From Bufo bufo (taxonomy: Eukaryota > Chordata > Amphibia > Anura > Bufonidae), in contig NC_053391.1 of assembly GCF_905171765.1 (NCBI RefSeq), positions 194,442,559-194,506,558 on the forward strand: a stretch of 64,000 nt of DNA, read 5' to 3'. The first letter of the stretch is position 1, and the number at the start of each line of letters is the position of its first letter. Below are positions 10,811 through 20,441 of the stretch, in pieces. The position numbers were made by a program, and so were the translations under genes. Under the pieces are notes generated by a model. The model made no database searches and was not told the origin of the DNA. It worked only from the letters and a program-made list of their open reading frames with translations.

Positions 10811-11303
10811 TGTCACGGAACCATGAACCAGAGCGTACAACAAGGGATAAGTGAAAATAAGAAGGCTTTATTGAAAATAAAGCTGTAAAGCAAAAGTCCA
10901 AACGGATGGCGAAACCGAAGCAGAGTCTTTGCGAAGCCAGAGGTCAGGAACCAGAAGGGTAGTCAGACGAAGCCAGGATCAGGAACCAGCAGGGTAGTCA
11001 GACGAAGCCAGGATCAGGAACCAGCAGGGTAGTCGGACGAAACCAGGATCACGAACCAGCAGGGTAGTCGGACGAAACCAGGATCAGGAACCAGAAGCAG
11101 CAGCAGTCTAGAAGCATGTGAACACAGGAGGACCAAGCAAGGAACTGAAGCCACAGACCTCCTATATATATGAGCTGGGCATCCAGCTCCTCCCAGTGGG
11201 AAGGAGGAGCCGCAGGGTGGGAGGCTACAAGAAACCCAGAAACCAAGATGGCCGCCAGCACATGTCAAACGAAGGAGAACAGCAAGAAGGTAAGACCATG
11301 ACA
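10811..11303 (-). repeat. 5' LTR of Gypsy-1
   Basis: 493 bp, nearly identical to the other LTR: one extra G near 10,834, one G/C change near 11,052 and one T/C change near 11,266. It holds the promoter for the sense (minus) strand. Confidence 0.93.
11163..11171 (-). promoter_or_regulatory. TATA box of the Gypsy-1 LTR promoter
   Basis: The sense strand reads ATATATATAGG here. About 32 nt downstream (11,138) begins GCTTGGTCCT, the segment complementary to the primer site, so transcription probably starts there and U3 ends near 11,139. Confidence 0.7.
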
Positions 11304-11505
11304 GTAGTGGATGCATGGAATAGCCTTCCTGCAGAAGTGGTAGCTGCAAATACAGTGAAGGAGTTTAAGCATGCATGGGATAGGCATAAGGCCATCCTTC
11401 ATATAAGATAGGGCCTGGGGCTATTCATAGTACTCAGTATATTGGGCAGACTAGATGGGCCAAATGGTTCTTATCTGCCGACACATTCTATGTTTCTGTT
11501 TCTAT
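11304..11505 (+). pseudogene. LINE ORF2 C terminus and 3' tail
   Basis: After the Gypsy insertion the frame resumes with VDAWNSLPAEVVAANTVKEF and stops at 11,409. The 3' UTR then reads 'attgggcagactagatgggc' and ends in a 'ttctatgtttct' repeat, the usual short tail of this LINE class. Copies of the same 70-bp tail occur at 43,016 and 43,222. Confidence 0.85.
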
Positions 11506-11663
11506 TTTATATTTTTTTTAGTAATTGTAAAAAAAAGTATGGCACAAACTAAATTTGTAATTGCAAATAAAATATATAAAATCGTACTTGATATGTATGA
11601 ATCCATGATGCATGGCAAACTAATATGAGGGTTTTTAGTCAACATAGTTACAGTGATTTAGCA

Positions 11664-11735
11664 TGGAGCTCTATAGCTCAGTTGTTAAGGTTCTTACAAT
11701 TAATGTAGCTGGTTGTGAGTTCAAATACCCACAGA
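11664..11735 (+). repeat. tRNA-derived SINE head
   Basis: A 72-nt tRNA-like block: an A-box-like TAGCTCAGTTGT (11,674-11,685) and a B-box-like GAGTTCAAATAC (11,717-11,728). Pairing of the arms is poor and no anticodon stem is convincing, so it is a SINE or tRNA relic and not a working tRNA gene. The body after 11,740 is AT-rich and unrecognised. Confidence 0.5.
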
Positions 11736-11739
11736 AGCA

Positions 11740-12790
11740 TTTCAAAAATAGAGGATAAATGAAAATTAAATTCTCAGGGTGTCCCCCAACCGTGAAAAAA
11801 CAAATGGAGCAAAACGTTAAATATTTTCAAATGACACCTGCATTAATCCACGCCAATCTTTTTAACTTCAACCAGTAATTTTTGTTGGGAAAGGTGGCAA
11901 CCCTAGCAGCACCCCCACTCAGGACCTCTATAGGCCCACTTACTGCAGCAAGCCCAGCCTCAGTAAGCCTCATCAGGACTCAGTTTTTTCTTTTTTTTTT
12001 CTTCTTATCATAGAGATATTTTGACCCTCATAACTTTTTATAATTATGTTTACAAAGATGTGTGTGGGATTATTTTTTGCGGAATGATCTGTAGTTTTTG
12101 ACCATTTTGGGGTGTGTATGATGATCACTTTTTATAAAATTTTATTGGGAGATAAAGTGATGAGAAAACGTTGAATCAGCCTTTTTAAAAGAAAATAAAA
12201 TTAATTCTGTTAAGCCATTCACCATATGCCCAAAATGTTATTTTCTTTTTTTTTTTCTTTTTTTTTAATTAAGTTTATAATTTCAAAGCTTTTTTTTTTT
12301 ACTTTTTTTTTATTACTTTTTGTTAATTCCCAAAGTGGACCACAACTTGCAATCATGAGATGGAAATTGCTCCATTATTCTTTATAGAAATCACTATATC
12401 ACAGTTCAGTGCTGCCATCTAGTGGCCTGAACTGAGATATAATAATAATGAGCCTGGAAGCCTAGTACAGGCTGCGGCTCATTTTTAGAACAGGGTGCTT
12501 AACCCACTCTTCTCTGGGGGAAAGTGCGCCTGAAGAGTAAGCCCGCGCTTCCGGTTTTTAACACACATGCCGTGAGTGAGGGGAACTCATTGCTGTGAGG
12601 GGACGGGAGAACGTGGCATATTCTGGGGCCATGAGGGTGCAGATCTGTGTGAGGAGTTTTATGGGGTGTAAATCTGTGAGGGAGGGCTGGAATCAACAGA
12701 ATATAACTATGTTGTTAGTACATTATTACAAGATTTGGGGCCCCACTTTTGATTTTGTCAGGGGCCACATTTTGTTTAAAACCGGCCCTG
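11740..12790. other. AT-rich interior of the 2.0-12.8 kb hAT-like element
   Basis: Low-complexity T runs (12,240-12,320) and unrecognised sequence without coding potential. The final 75 bp (ggccccacttttgatttt ... ccggccctg) is the element's right end. Confidence 0.5.
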
Positions 12791-13280
12791 ACTACTGGGG
12801 CATTAAAGCTACTGAGGCACTATAGGGGGCATTTTAATTACTGAGGCACTATAGTAGGGCATTTAAACTAGTGGGGCCCCTACAGGGCACACAATAACTA
12901 CTGGGCCACTATAAGGAGACATTGTAACAACCAGGACACAAATAGGGGCATTATAACTAGTGGGGCGCTATAAGGTGACATTTTAACTACTAAGACACTG
13001 CATGGGGACATTATAACTATAGATAGGTGCTATAGAGGGTCATTAGACAGTAACTACTGGAGGTACTAGTGGGGGGCCTTATTAATACCTTATTACTTCT
13101 GGGTGCAGTATGGCGACATTATTTTTGGGTCTAATATGGAGGGCACTATTACTAACAGGGGCAGTTTTGTGGAACAGTATCATTTTTGGGGGCATTGTAG
13201 GGGGCACTATTACTAATGAGGGCTCGCTGGGAGAAAATGATTGCTATTGGTAGGACATTTATATTACTATGGGGGACTAT
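12791..13280. repeat. Minisatellite of ggggcactata/gcattataactactg units, right part
   Basis: This continues the array broken at 2009, with about 15 degenerate units of roughly 30 bp. The two parts share the ACTACTGG flanking the hAT-like insertion. Confidence 0.8.
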
Positions 13281-13417
13281 CTGTATGGCAGTATAAATTC
13301 TGCAGTAGAGTGTTTGAGTGCATTGGGGAGCACAGCTCTAAGATGTCTGTTTGGCAAACTCTGCTGAGATGAGACACAGCTGAAAGAAATTGTCATGGGT
13401 GGAATGGAGAAGATGAG

Positions 13418-13554
13418 AAGATTGCAATTACTTACCGGTAATTGGTTTTTCCTCTAGCCCCCACAGCGGCACGACAGGAGGATACCCCGCCTCCCCAGGG
13501 ACAGGAAACAACGTGGAGATCTTTAAATACTCCCCTCCCCTTACCTGCTCCAGT
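13418..13554. repeat. DIRS left inverted terminal repeat
   Basis: From about 13,451 it is the inverted copy of 18,522-18,628 (acagcggcacgacaggagga ... ttacctgctccagt). The outer 30 bp (attgcaattacttaccggta) is found only here and, inverted, in the internal complementary region. Confidence 0.9.
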
Positions 13555-13721
13555 AAATAACCGAGAAACTCTGGAATGGATGCAACAAAATTAATCTTTA
13601 TGTGTTATTGCAAAATAAACAAGGATACTCTCCAAGAAAGACAAAACAACTTTTTCCTTCTTTCATCCTTTTTTTTTTTTTTTAAGTAAAAGTTAGAATA
13701 ATCATAGGGAGGGAAATTCCC

Positions 13722-13810
13722 CGTGCCGCTGTGGGGGCTAGAGGAAAAACCAATTACCGGTAAGTAATTGCAATCTTTCCTAACACCCCCACAGCGGCAC
13801 GACAGGAGGA
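13722..13810. other. DIRS internal complementary region
   Basis: The left part (cgtgccgctgtgggggctag ... attgcaatc) is the reverse complement of the element's left tip. The right part (tttcctaacacccccacagc ...) is the reverse complement of its right tip. The two meet around 13,777. This end-to-end junction is the template by which DIRS elements rebuild and circularise their ends. Confidence 0.88.
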
Positions 13811-13829
13811 ATAACATAGGAATCCCATA

Positions 13830-14984
13830 TCAGGGGGGGACAACCGCAGATAACACTCTGCGAGCAAATGATAATTCCCTGTTCTTCAACACATCTAACT
13901 GATAATGTCTAAAGAAAGTAGAAGGTGACGACCAGGTGGCTGCCTGGCAAATCTGTTCCAACGGAACCTCCGCTGATTCAGCCCAAGAAGTTGCTACAGA
14001 TCGGGTTGAATGGGCCTTTAAGCCTGCCGGGGGAGGAACCTCCCTTAAGTCATAACAAGTCAGGATTGTCGATCTAATCCATCGACTAACGGATGCTTTG
14101 CTTGCCGCGTTTCCCCTAGTTGGGCCTGCAAACTGAACAAACAGTCTGTCCGTCTTCCTGAGGTCTTCTGTAGCCTTTAGGTAAGTAAGAACAGCTCTTC
14201 TTACATCCAGGTTATGGAAGCGTCTCTGCTCCTGACTGCCTGATGGGGATCCAAAGGAAGGGAGGGACACTTCCTGAAGACAATGGAACTTAGAGACCAC
14301 CTTGGGTAAAAAAGAGGGAGAATGTCTCAGTACTATCCTATCATCCTTAAAGGACAAGTACGGGGGCCTGCACGAGAAAGCCTGTATCTCCCCCACCCTC
14401 CTAGCCGAGGTGATGGCTATTAAGAAAACCGTTTTAAAGGTAAGCATCTTTAGAGATATCTCAGATAGGGGTTCAAAAGGGCTGTCTGATAAGGCTGCTA
14501 AGACTAGATTTAAGTCCCAAGGAGGGACAGTGGACCTCACTATTGGCTGCTTTCTCCGAACTCCTTTCACGAATCTCCTAACAAGGTCTAAGTCTGCTAA
14601 TTTTATATCAAGTAAGGCACTCAAGGCTGATATATGGACTTTTATAGTGCTTACTCTTAGCCCCTTCTGAAGACCTGACTGGAGGAACTCTAGGACGTTA
14701 GTGACAATAAGGGGACCTCTGGTATCCCCCCCTGTAAATCTTCTGAAAGACTGCCAGATCCTGTCATAGATCTTAGAAGTCACCTTCTTGCGGCTAAAAA
14801 GAATTGTGGAAATTACCGCGTCCGAGAGGCCCTTTCCCTTTAATATTTCCCGCTCAGTCTCCAAGCTGTCAACTGAAGTTGTGTTGTCTTGGGATGCCAT
14901 ACTGGGCCCTGGTGAAGGAGATCCGGGATGTTTGGTAGATGCCACACGTCTCCTGCTGACATTCTCACTAGGAGAGGGAACCAT
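13830..14984 (-). CDS. DIRS tyrosine recombinase
   Basis: A 384-residue open frame. It should insert the circular DIRS DNA by strand exchange through a covalent tyrosine intermediate. An N-terminal SAM-like core-binding region is suggested by IYDRIWQSFRRFTGG and KVHISALSALLDIKLADLDL. The catalytic residues can be read: the first arginine in ITSARRVGEIQAF, the H-x-x-R box in AHSTRSVATSWAE, and the nucleophile tyrosine in FFRHYQLDVL near the C terminus. The frame is uninterrupted, so this protein could be made even though RT is broken. It overlaps the end of the upstream RT/RNase H region and stops just before the internal complementary region. The exact start is uncertain; an internal Met is possible. 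Confidence 0.9.
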   Translation of the reverse strand: MVPSPSENVSRRRVASTKHPGSPSPGPSMASQDNTTSVDSLETEREILKGKGLSDAVISTILFSRKKVTSKIYDRIWQSFRRFTGGDTRGPLIVTNVLEFLQSGLQKGLRVSTIKVHISALSALLDIKLADLDLVRRFVKGVRRKQPIVRSTVPPWDLNLVLAALSDSPFEPLSEISLKMLTFKTVFLIAITSARRVGEIQAFSCRPPYLSFKDDRIVLRHSPSFLPKVVSKFHCLQEVSLPSFGSPSGSQEQRRFHNLDVRRAVLTYLKATEDLRKTDRLFVQFAGPTRGNAASKASVSRWIRSTILTCYDLREVPPPAGLKAHSTRSVATSWAESAEVPLEQICQAATWSSPSTFFRHYQLDVLKNRELSFARRVLSAVVPP

Positions 14985-15583
14985 GACCTCTTGGGCCAGT
15001 AAGGAACAATCAGGATCAGATTGTGGTTCTCCTGTAGTACCTTTTGCAGCACCTTGGGGATTAACGCAAAGGGAGGGAAGGCGTACAAGTTTACTCTTGC
15101 CACGGGTGGGAGAGAGAGTCCACTATAAGAGGGTGATCTGAATAAGCCAGAGAGCCGAACTGCTCTACTTGTCTGTTTTGACGCGTGGCGAACAGATCTA
15201 TTTCTGGAAGGAACCATGTTTGTGCTATCTGATGGAATATCCTTGGGTTTAAGGACCATTCCCCTTCTTTCAAGACATCTCTGCTGAGAAAATCCGCCAC
15301 TGTATTGTCTTCTCCCCTTATGTGAACTGCCGATATTGATAGTATGTTCCTTTCTGCCCACTGGAAAATCTCTTTTGAGACCCTTGCCAAGGATGGGCTT
15401 CTCGTGCCCCCCTGTCTGTTCAGATAGGCCACCGCTGTGGTGTTGTCTGAGAGTATTCTCACTTCTTTCCCGTGGACTTCTGAGTGAAGGGCCTTCAAGG
15501 CCTCCCATACTGCCCTTAACTCCTTTAGGTTGGAAGAGGCTAGGATCTGATTTTCCTGCCAGCCCCCTTGTATTACGGACCTG
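14985..15583 (-). pseudogene. DIRS RNase H and downstream region, frameshifted
   Basis: RNase H-like blocks VRILSDNTTAVAYLNRQGG and VHIRGEDNTVADFLSRD lie in one frame (about 15,570-15,091). The frame before it ends at a TGA directly after ITTDASKNG, so a small indel near 15,580 separates RT from RNase H. A second shift near 15,110 moves the following block (RVNLYAFPPFALIPKVLQKV) into another frame, which ends at about 14,840 and overlaps the recombinase. In intact DIRS elements these form one RT-RNase H polyprotein, sometimes with a methyltransferase-like tail. This copy could not make it in one piece. Confidence 0.85.
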
Positions 15584-16996
15584 TCAACCGTTCTTGCTGG
15601 CGTCTGTAGTGATGGTGACTATGTCTGTTTGCTGCCACGGGACGCCTGTGTTTAGGTTTTGGTTGATCAACCACCAATTTACAGAGTCCTTTACGTATTG
15701 AGGGACTCTTACTCTCCGTTCTAGAGAAGCTTTGCTCTTGTCCCATTCTCTGAGCATGAAAGCCTGGAGGGTTCTTGAGTGAGCCTGAGCCCACTTTACT
15801 GCTGGGATAGCTGAGGACATTAGACCCAAGATTTTCATTATTGATCTCATTGTCACTCTTGATTTGCTGCGGAACAGCGTAAATTCCTGTTTGATGGTCT
15901 GGACTTTTTCCTGTGGGAGGAAGGTCCTCATGAGGCTTGAATCCAGTAGCATTCCTAAAAAGATCTTCCTTTTTTCGGGCTGGAGGTCTGACTTTTCTAT
16001 GTTTATTAGCCACCCCAGATCTGTTAGGCTTTGCTTCACTATCTCTATTTGTTCTAATAGGAGACTTTCCGATGCAGCTGCTATAAGGAAGTCGTCTAAG
16101 TACGGCACAACTAATATGCCCCTTAGATGAAGATCCGCTATCACCTCTGCCATCACTTTGGAGAAGACTCTTGGTGCTGACGTAATGCCGAAAGGAAGGA
16201 CCTGGAATTGATAGTGGAGTACCACCGAACCCTGTTGTACTGAAAATCTTAGGAACTTCTGATGCTCTCTGCAGATTGGAACGTGGTAATACGCGTCGGT
16301 AAGGTCCAGGGTTGCCATAAAGGTGTTTCTCTGTAACAGACTTATGGTGGATTTTATGCTCTCCATCTTGAACCGTTTGTAGAGTAGATGTTGGTTCAGT
16401 CCCTTTAAATTTATAATGGCTCTGTATGAGCCGTTCGGTTTTTTGACTAAAAATAAGGGGGAATAATAACCTGTTCCCTGTTCTGCTAGGGGAACTGACA
16501 CTATAGCTTCTTTTTGTAACAGGATTTTTACCTGATCTAGTATTAGAGCTTGGACTGGATCGGCTTTTCTGGTGATGTGGAACACCTCCTGGGGAAGGGT
16601 GCAAAACTCCAGCTTTAGGCCTGATGAGACTACGTCCAAAACCCAGGGGGAATTGGAGATATTCTCCCAGGCTGGAAGGAAGTACTTCAGCCTTCCTCCT
16701 ACCCTGCATCTGGTGTCATTGCTTTGATGACCTTTGGGAGGAGTCAGAGGGGTTGAATAAAAAACCTCGACCTCTTCCTCTTCCCGAGCGCCACCGGAGG
16801 GAAAAATCCTTTCTCTTTTGATCTTGCCTGCCCCTAGATGTGGGAAAAAACCGTCTCTGACGAAAATTCTTTTGTTCTGAGGGAAACCCTTTCTTTCTGT
16901 CTGTGGCTTTTTCAAGGATGTCATCCAGAACTGATCCGAACACCCTATCACCTTCGCAGGGGATGCCGCAGAGTTTGTTTTTGGATGCCGCATCAC
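15584..16996 (-). pseudogene. DIRS reverse transcriptase, separated from RNase H
   Basis: A 470-residue frame with RT blocks YYSPLFLVKKPNGSYRAIIN, FMATLDLTDAYYHVPI, LPFGITSAPRVFSKVM and the catalytic VVPYLDDFLIAA. These wordings (YRAIINLKGLN, YLDDFLI) fit DIRS and Ngaro reverse transcriptases. The N-terminal 95 residues overlap gag in another frame and may be non-coding there, so translation probably depends on frameshifting or re-initiation. The frame ends with ITTDASKNG, the first RNase H aspartate block, at a stop caused by a nearby indel. RT itself looks intact. Confidence 0.88.
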
Positions 16997-18213
16997 CTGA
17001 CCAGGACCTAAGCCACACCGCCCTTCTGGTAGAGTTTGAGAGGGCCGCAGACCTGGCTGCTAACTTAATAGAGTGGACCGAAGCATCGGCCAAAAAATTT
17101 GCTGCCTGTTTAAGAACTGGAAGAGAAGCTAAAATATCCTCTCTAGGGGTTCCTGATACCAGGTGCTCCTCCAGCTGACTTAACCAGATAGACATGGATC
17201 TGGCTGTATATGTTGCGGCTACGCTAGGTCTAAGGATAGACATGGAAGCCTCCCAAGATTTTTTTAGTAGAGCTTCACTTCTCTTATCCATTGGGTCCTT
17301 TAGGAGACCTAAATCCTCAAAGGGTAAGGCTGACTTTTTCGTAATTTTTGCTACGGGGGCATCCACCTTAGGACATTTGTCCCAAGAGGACGTATCTTCC
17401 TCAGCAAAGGGATATTTTCTTTTTAGGACCCTAGATACGCTAGGTCTTTTTTCCACATCGGTCCACTCCTTGTTAATTAACTTTATAATATTAGAGTGGA
17501 GGGGGAACACCCTCTTCATTTTTTCTCCTAAGCCCTTAAACATTAAATCCTGAATAGTTTTGGACTGTTTAGACTCCTCTAGGTCTAGAGTTGCCCTAAT
17601 GGTCTTCAATAATACTTCGGTCTCCTCAATGGAACAAAGAGGTTTCCCGGACTCATCTTCAGAGGAAAGGGGTTCAGACTCTGAGAGCTCCCCTTCATCA
17701 AAGTCCTCTTCCTGGTATTCCGACTCTAAAGTCGCGGGTATCTCCGTCATAGAAGTAGAAGGCTTCTGGGACGTAGCGGCTAGCCTTTGATCCACAGCGC
17801 TGGTTACTTCATCCTTAATAATATTCCTAATATTATCCAATAAGGAAGGGGACTCTTCTGCCACAATCTTTTCCAAACACTTGGCACAAAGGGCTTTTTT
17901 ATATCCTGACGGTAAGGCCTTTTTACAGATGGAACATTTTTTGACACGCTGGGCCTCTGACTTCTGAACTTCCCTGACCTATATTAGATATAAGTCAAAA
18001 AACTTGTTTAATAAAATAAGGGGGGCTGTCTAGTCTGTAGAAAGGGAGAGGTATAGTCCCTTATCCAGTGCAGAGGTCAGAAACCTAAACCCACAGTGAA
18101 TCACAGCAATATAGACATCTATCATTCACCTCCAGAGGAGGGTAGCTTACCGGGCTGCCGGTCTTGGAAGGATCCGAGGGTCTGCGCATCGCGTCCTCTC
18201 CTGATGCCGACAT
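16716..18213 (-). CDS. DIRS gag-like protein, predicted two-exon gene
   Basis: The main exon (17,978-16,716) is open for 420 residues but has no usable ATG before its first conserved residues and is preceded by a stop. A short exon from an ATG at 18,213 (MSASGEDAMRRPSDPSK...) ends CCCG|GTAAGC at 18,151/18,150, and the main exon starts after TCTAATATAG at 17,979. Splicing this 172-nt intron is phase 0 and joins the frames without a stop, giving 441 residues. The start of exon 2 holds a zinc-ribbon-like C-x2-C-x12-C-x2-C (KCSICKK...LCAKCLEK). It is followed by an acidic region, a core with SIWLSQLEEHLVSGTPREDI and an RG-rich C terminus (RWRSGRGRGRGF) suited to RNA binding. Function as the particle or RNA-binding protein is inferred from position. 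Confidence 0.72.
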
Positions 18214-18521
18214 GCTGTTCCAGACGTCGCCGATTCCCGCCGCTTTTTTGAAATTGAGCAGGGAAGTGACGTCAGACTCCGGCGCCTGTGAGCTCCGCTC
18301 AAGTGACCCGCGATCCTGTGCTTCCTTCTCGCGATACCAGCGAGGAAGCGCTGCCTGGGGCTGCCTCCACCGGAGGACTTGTGCCTGGGAGACAGGGAGA
18401 ACCGCACCGCAGTTCCGCGATCCTGCTCCCCTAACGATCTGCCGGCGATCCTGCTGATGGGTGAAGAAATCCCACCAGCGAAAGAAAACTCCACATCTTG
18501 CTCCCAGAGGGACAGGAAACA

Positions 18522-18628
18522 ACTGGAGCAGGTAAGGGGAGGGGAGTATTTAAAGATCTCCACGTTGTTTCCTGTCCCTGGGGAGGCGGGGTATCCTCCT
18601 GTCGTGCCGCTGTGGGGGTGTTAGGAAA
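18522..18628. repeat. DIRS right inverted terminal repeat
   Basis: About 107 bp, inverted relative to the left end with few differences. On the coding (minus) strand it is the 5' end and carries a TTTAAATA box near 18,550 that may be the promoter. Confidence 0.9.
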
Positions 18629-18849
18629 AAGAAAATATGAAAATCTAGGAGACATCACTTTTGAAACACTGGATATAAGAGGTATGTGGTGCTGGATAGT
18701 CCTGTTTGTTTGGTAGTTCTGAATGTACTGTTCATCTAGCAAGTAAAATCAGTTTTTAATGCTAGGGCGTGTGTGTGTGTGTGTGGACGGATACACATGT
18801 GGCACATATGCATTGTAGCTTAAGCCCTGGATCTTTTAAGACTCTAGCA
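18629..18849. other. Unassigned flank with (GT)n microsatellite
   Basis: Unique-looking sequence with a pure GT run at about 18,768-18,785. Nothing coding. Confidence 0.6.
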
Positions 18850-19080
18850 AAGCCCCTGAGTCATTGTATGGTGGGGTTATTTAATCATGGTACAGTGGTG
18901 TTATACAGCCATGGTAAGGTGGTAATATCCAGTCACTGTATGGTGGTTTTAGCTAGTCATGGTATGGTGATGTTATACAATCATGGTATAGTGGTGTTAT
19001 ACAGCCATGTAAAGGCTGATGGTATGATATTATCTAATCACCGTATGATGGTAATATCTAGCGATGGTAGCTATTAATAT
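18850..19080. repeat. Degenerate minisatellite, same family as 930-1195
   Basis: Repeats of 'tcatggtatagtggtgttat' and 'cagtcactgtatggtgg'. It shows that the family is dispersed in this region. Confidence 0.7.
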
Positions 19081-20097
19081 TTGGGGGTAGGGTCAATAAA
19101 GCACATGAGTCTTGGGGGGCACAATCCAAATCACTGAACATCAGGACCTGTCTGTGTTGTTTAAATGTCACTATGAATGGCATTTACATTTATCAACCAT
19201 GCCAGTGATAGCAATTATTTTTACTGCATCGCAATTGAAGATCACAGATAAATGATCCATACAGTGGTCCATTAGAGTCTCATTGCACAAAAAGCGCCAA
19301 GGAGAAAACTCAGAATAGTACTGGTTAAACATTGAACACAAAATGACTGGAGAACCACAAAATTTGATTGATATTGATTATGCTATTGATTTCTGAGTTT
19401 GCTTGGAAGCTTTTAAATACACCTTAAGCCGACTTCCCACTTGCCAGGTTTTGTGTGTGTTTGTGTTTGCTTTACATCTGCTTTTTTATCGGCTATTGTT
19501 CAATGAAAAACTAAAAATGTGATGTAAAATTAAACGACTTAACATAAATCTGGCTGAATCAGTTTCTAATGAGATTTAATTTGTAAACTTGTAAAAGCCG
19601 GCTGTTCTACTCCTAATGCACAGCTGTTAGATAAAAAGCGCATTAAGAGATACACTAAATGTTAATGTTAACAAATTAGATAGATAGTCACTTTATTATG
19701 TGTTGACAATAGAGATGAGCCAATCGACTTTGGATGAAACATCCGAAGTCAATTCGCATAAAACTTACTTCTAATACTGTACAGAGCAGGAGCTCCGTAC
19801 AGTATTAGGATGTATTGGCTCCGATGAGCTGAAGTTATTGCTTTGCGAAGTTTCACATTACTTCGTGCAATAACTTCATAAATTAATTTGTACTGTAAAT
19901 AACCAGTTCCTGAACTCAGGTTCGGTTCCAAGTGGTACAGTATTAGAACAAAGTTTTATCCGTTTCCGAAAAGCTAGCTGTTCAGCAAAGAGATTACCCT
20001 TTTTTAAGACAGTTCCCCTCAGAAAGCTAAAGCTCTATACATAGTAGGTTTTTCTTACACATTTAGCATATACAAAAATGTTCTGACATACATGCTA
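19081..20097. other. Unassigned AT-rich region
   Basis: No gene seen. At 19,710-19,960 there is MITE-like sequence starting 'agagatgagccaatcgactt', a wording shared with 21,065 and typical of frog hAT-type MITEs; boundaries are unclear. Confidence 0.4.
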
Positions 20098-20441
20098 AGG
20101 CCTCATACACATGACCATATATATTTTGCGGTCCACCAAAAACGGATCCCCAAAAAAATACGTATGACGTCCGTGTGCATTCCATATTTTGCTGAACGGA
20201 ACAGCTGGCCCCTAATAGAACAGTACTATCCTTGTCCGTAATGTGGACAATAATAGGACATGTTCTATTGTTTTGCGGAACGGAAATGCGGACGGACATA
20301 CGGAAACGGAATGCACACGGAGTAACTTCCGTTTTTTTTTTTTTTTTGCGGACCCATTGAAATGAATGGTTCCGTATACGGTCCGCAAAAAAGTACTGAA
20401 CGGACATGGAAAGAAGATATGTTTGTGTGCATAAGGCCTAA
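20098..20441. mobile_element. Palindromic MITE, family A
   Basis: Inverted ends 'aaggcctcatacacatgacc' and '...tgtgtgcataaggcct' enclose blocks of 'cggacccattgaaatgaatg' and 'gcggaacggaa' wording on both strands. No coding. The same family, with different interiors, appears at 21,391 and, as a giant version, at 38,556. Confidence 0.8.

Larger units (their letters stand above)
5964..11303 (-). mobile_element. Young Gypsy (chromovirus, Tf1/sushi-like) retrotransposon
   Basis: A 5,340-bp element with two LTRs and the target duplication GTAGT at 5959-5963 and 11,304-11,308. Coding is on the minus strand: gag, then protease, RT, RNase H, integrase and chromodomain. The LTRs differ by about two substitutions and one single-base indel over 492 bp, so the insertion is recent. 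It landed in the C-terminal coding region of the LINE. One in-frame stop in integrase is the only clear break. Confidence 0.95.
2300..11505 (+). mobile_element. CR1/L2-type LINE, interrupted by two later insertions
   Basis: A non-LTR retrotransposon with an SGNH-esterase-like ORF1, an AP endonuclease and a reverse transcriptase, ending in the tail 'attctatgtttctgtttct' near 11,500. It is split by a 454-bp TG...CA insert (4263-4716) and by a Gypsy element (5964-11,303). Frameshifts and stops break every reading frame, so this copy is dead. The esterase-plus-endonuclease layout and the short repeated 3' tail fit the CR1/L2/Rex1 group; the exact clade is not resolved by eye. The 5' boundary is approximate. 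Confidence 0.85.
2010..12790. mobile_element. Non-autonomous hAT-like element hosting nested retrotransposons
   Basis: The insertion is bounded by an 8-bp direct repeat, ACTACTGG, at 2002-2009 and 12,791-12,798, the duplication length of hAT elements. Its ends read CTGGGCC... on the left and ...ACCGGCCCTG on the right, approximately inverted. Without the retrotransposons inside (about 2300-11,505), roughly 1.6 kb of AT-rich sequence remains and no transposase is visible. It interrupts the ggggcattataactactg minisatellite. Confidence 0.65.
13418..18628 (-). mobile_element. DIRS-type tyrosine-recombinase retrotransposon
   Basis: A 5.2-kb element with inverted terminal repeats, an internal complementary region and minus-strand genes for gag, RT/RNase H and a tyrosine recombinase. 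No target duplication is seen at the ends, as expected because DIRS elements insert a circular DNA by recombination instead of integrase cutting. The structure is complete but the RT/RNase H frame is broken in two places. Confidence 0.92.

Noticed and set aside
11664..11735. Functional tRNA gene
   Set aside because: A and B boxes are recognisable but the stems do not pair; better explained as a SINE head.
15573..16709. 378-residue minus-strand frame beside the DIRS RT
   Set aside because: It overlaps the RT frame almost fully; the RT frame has the conserved catalytic blocks and this one has none.
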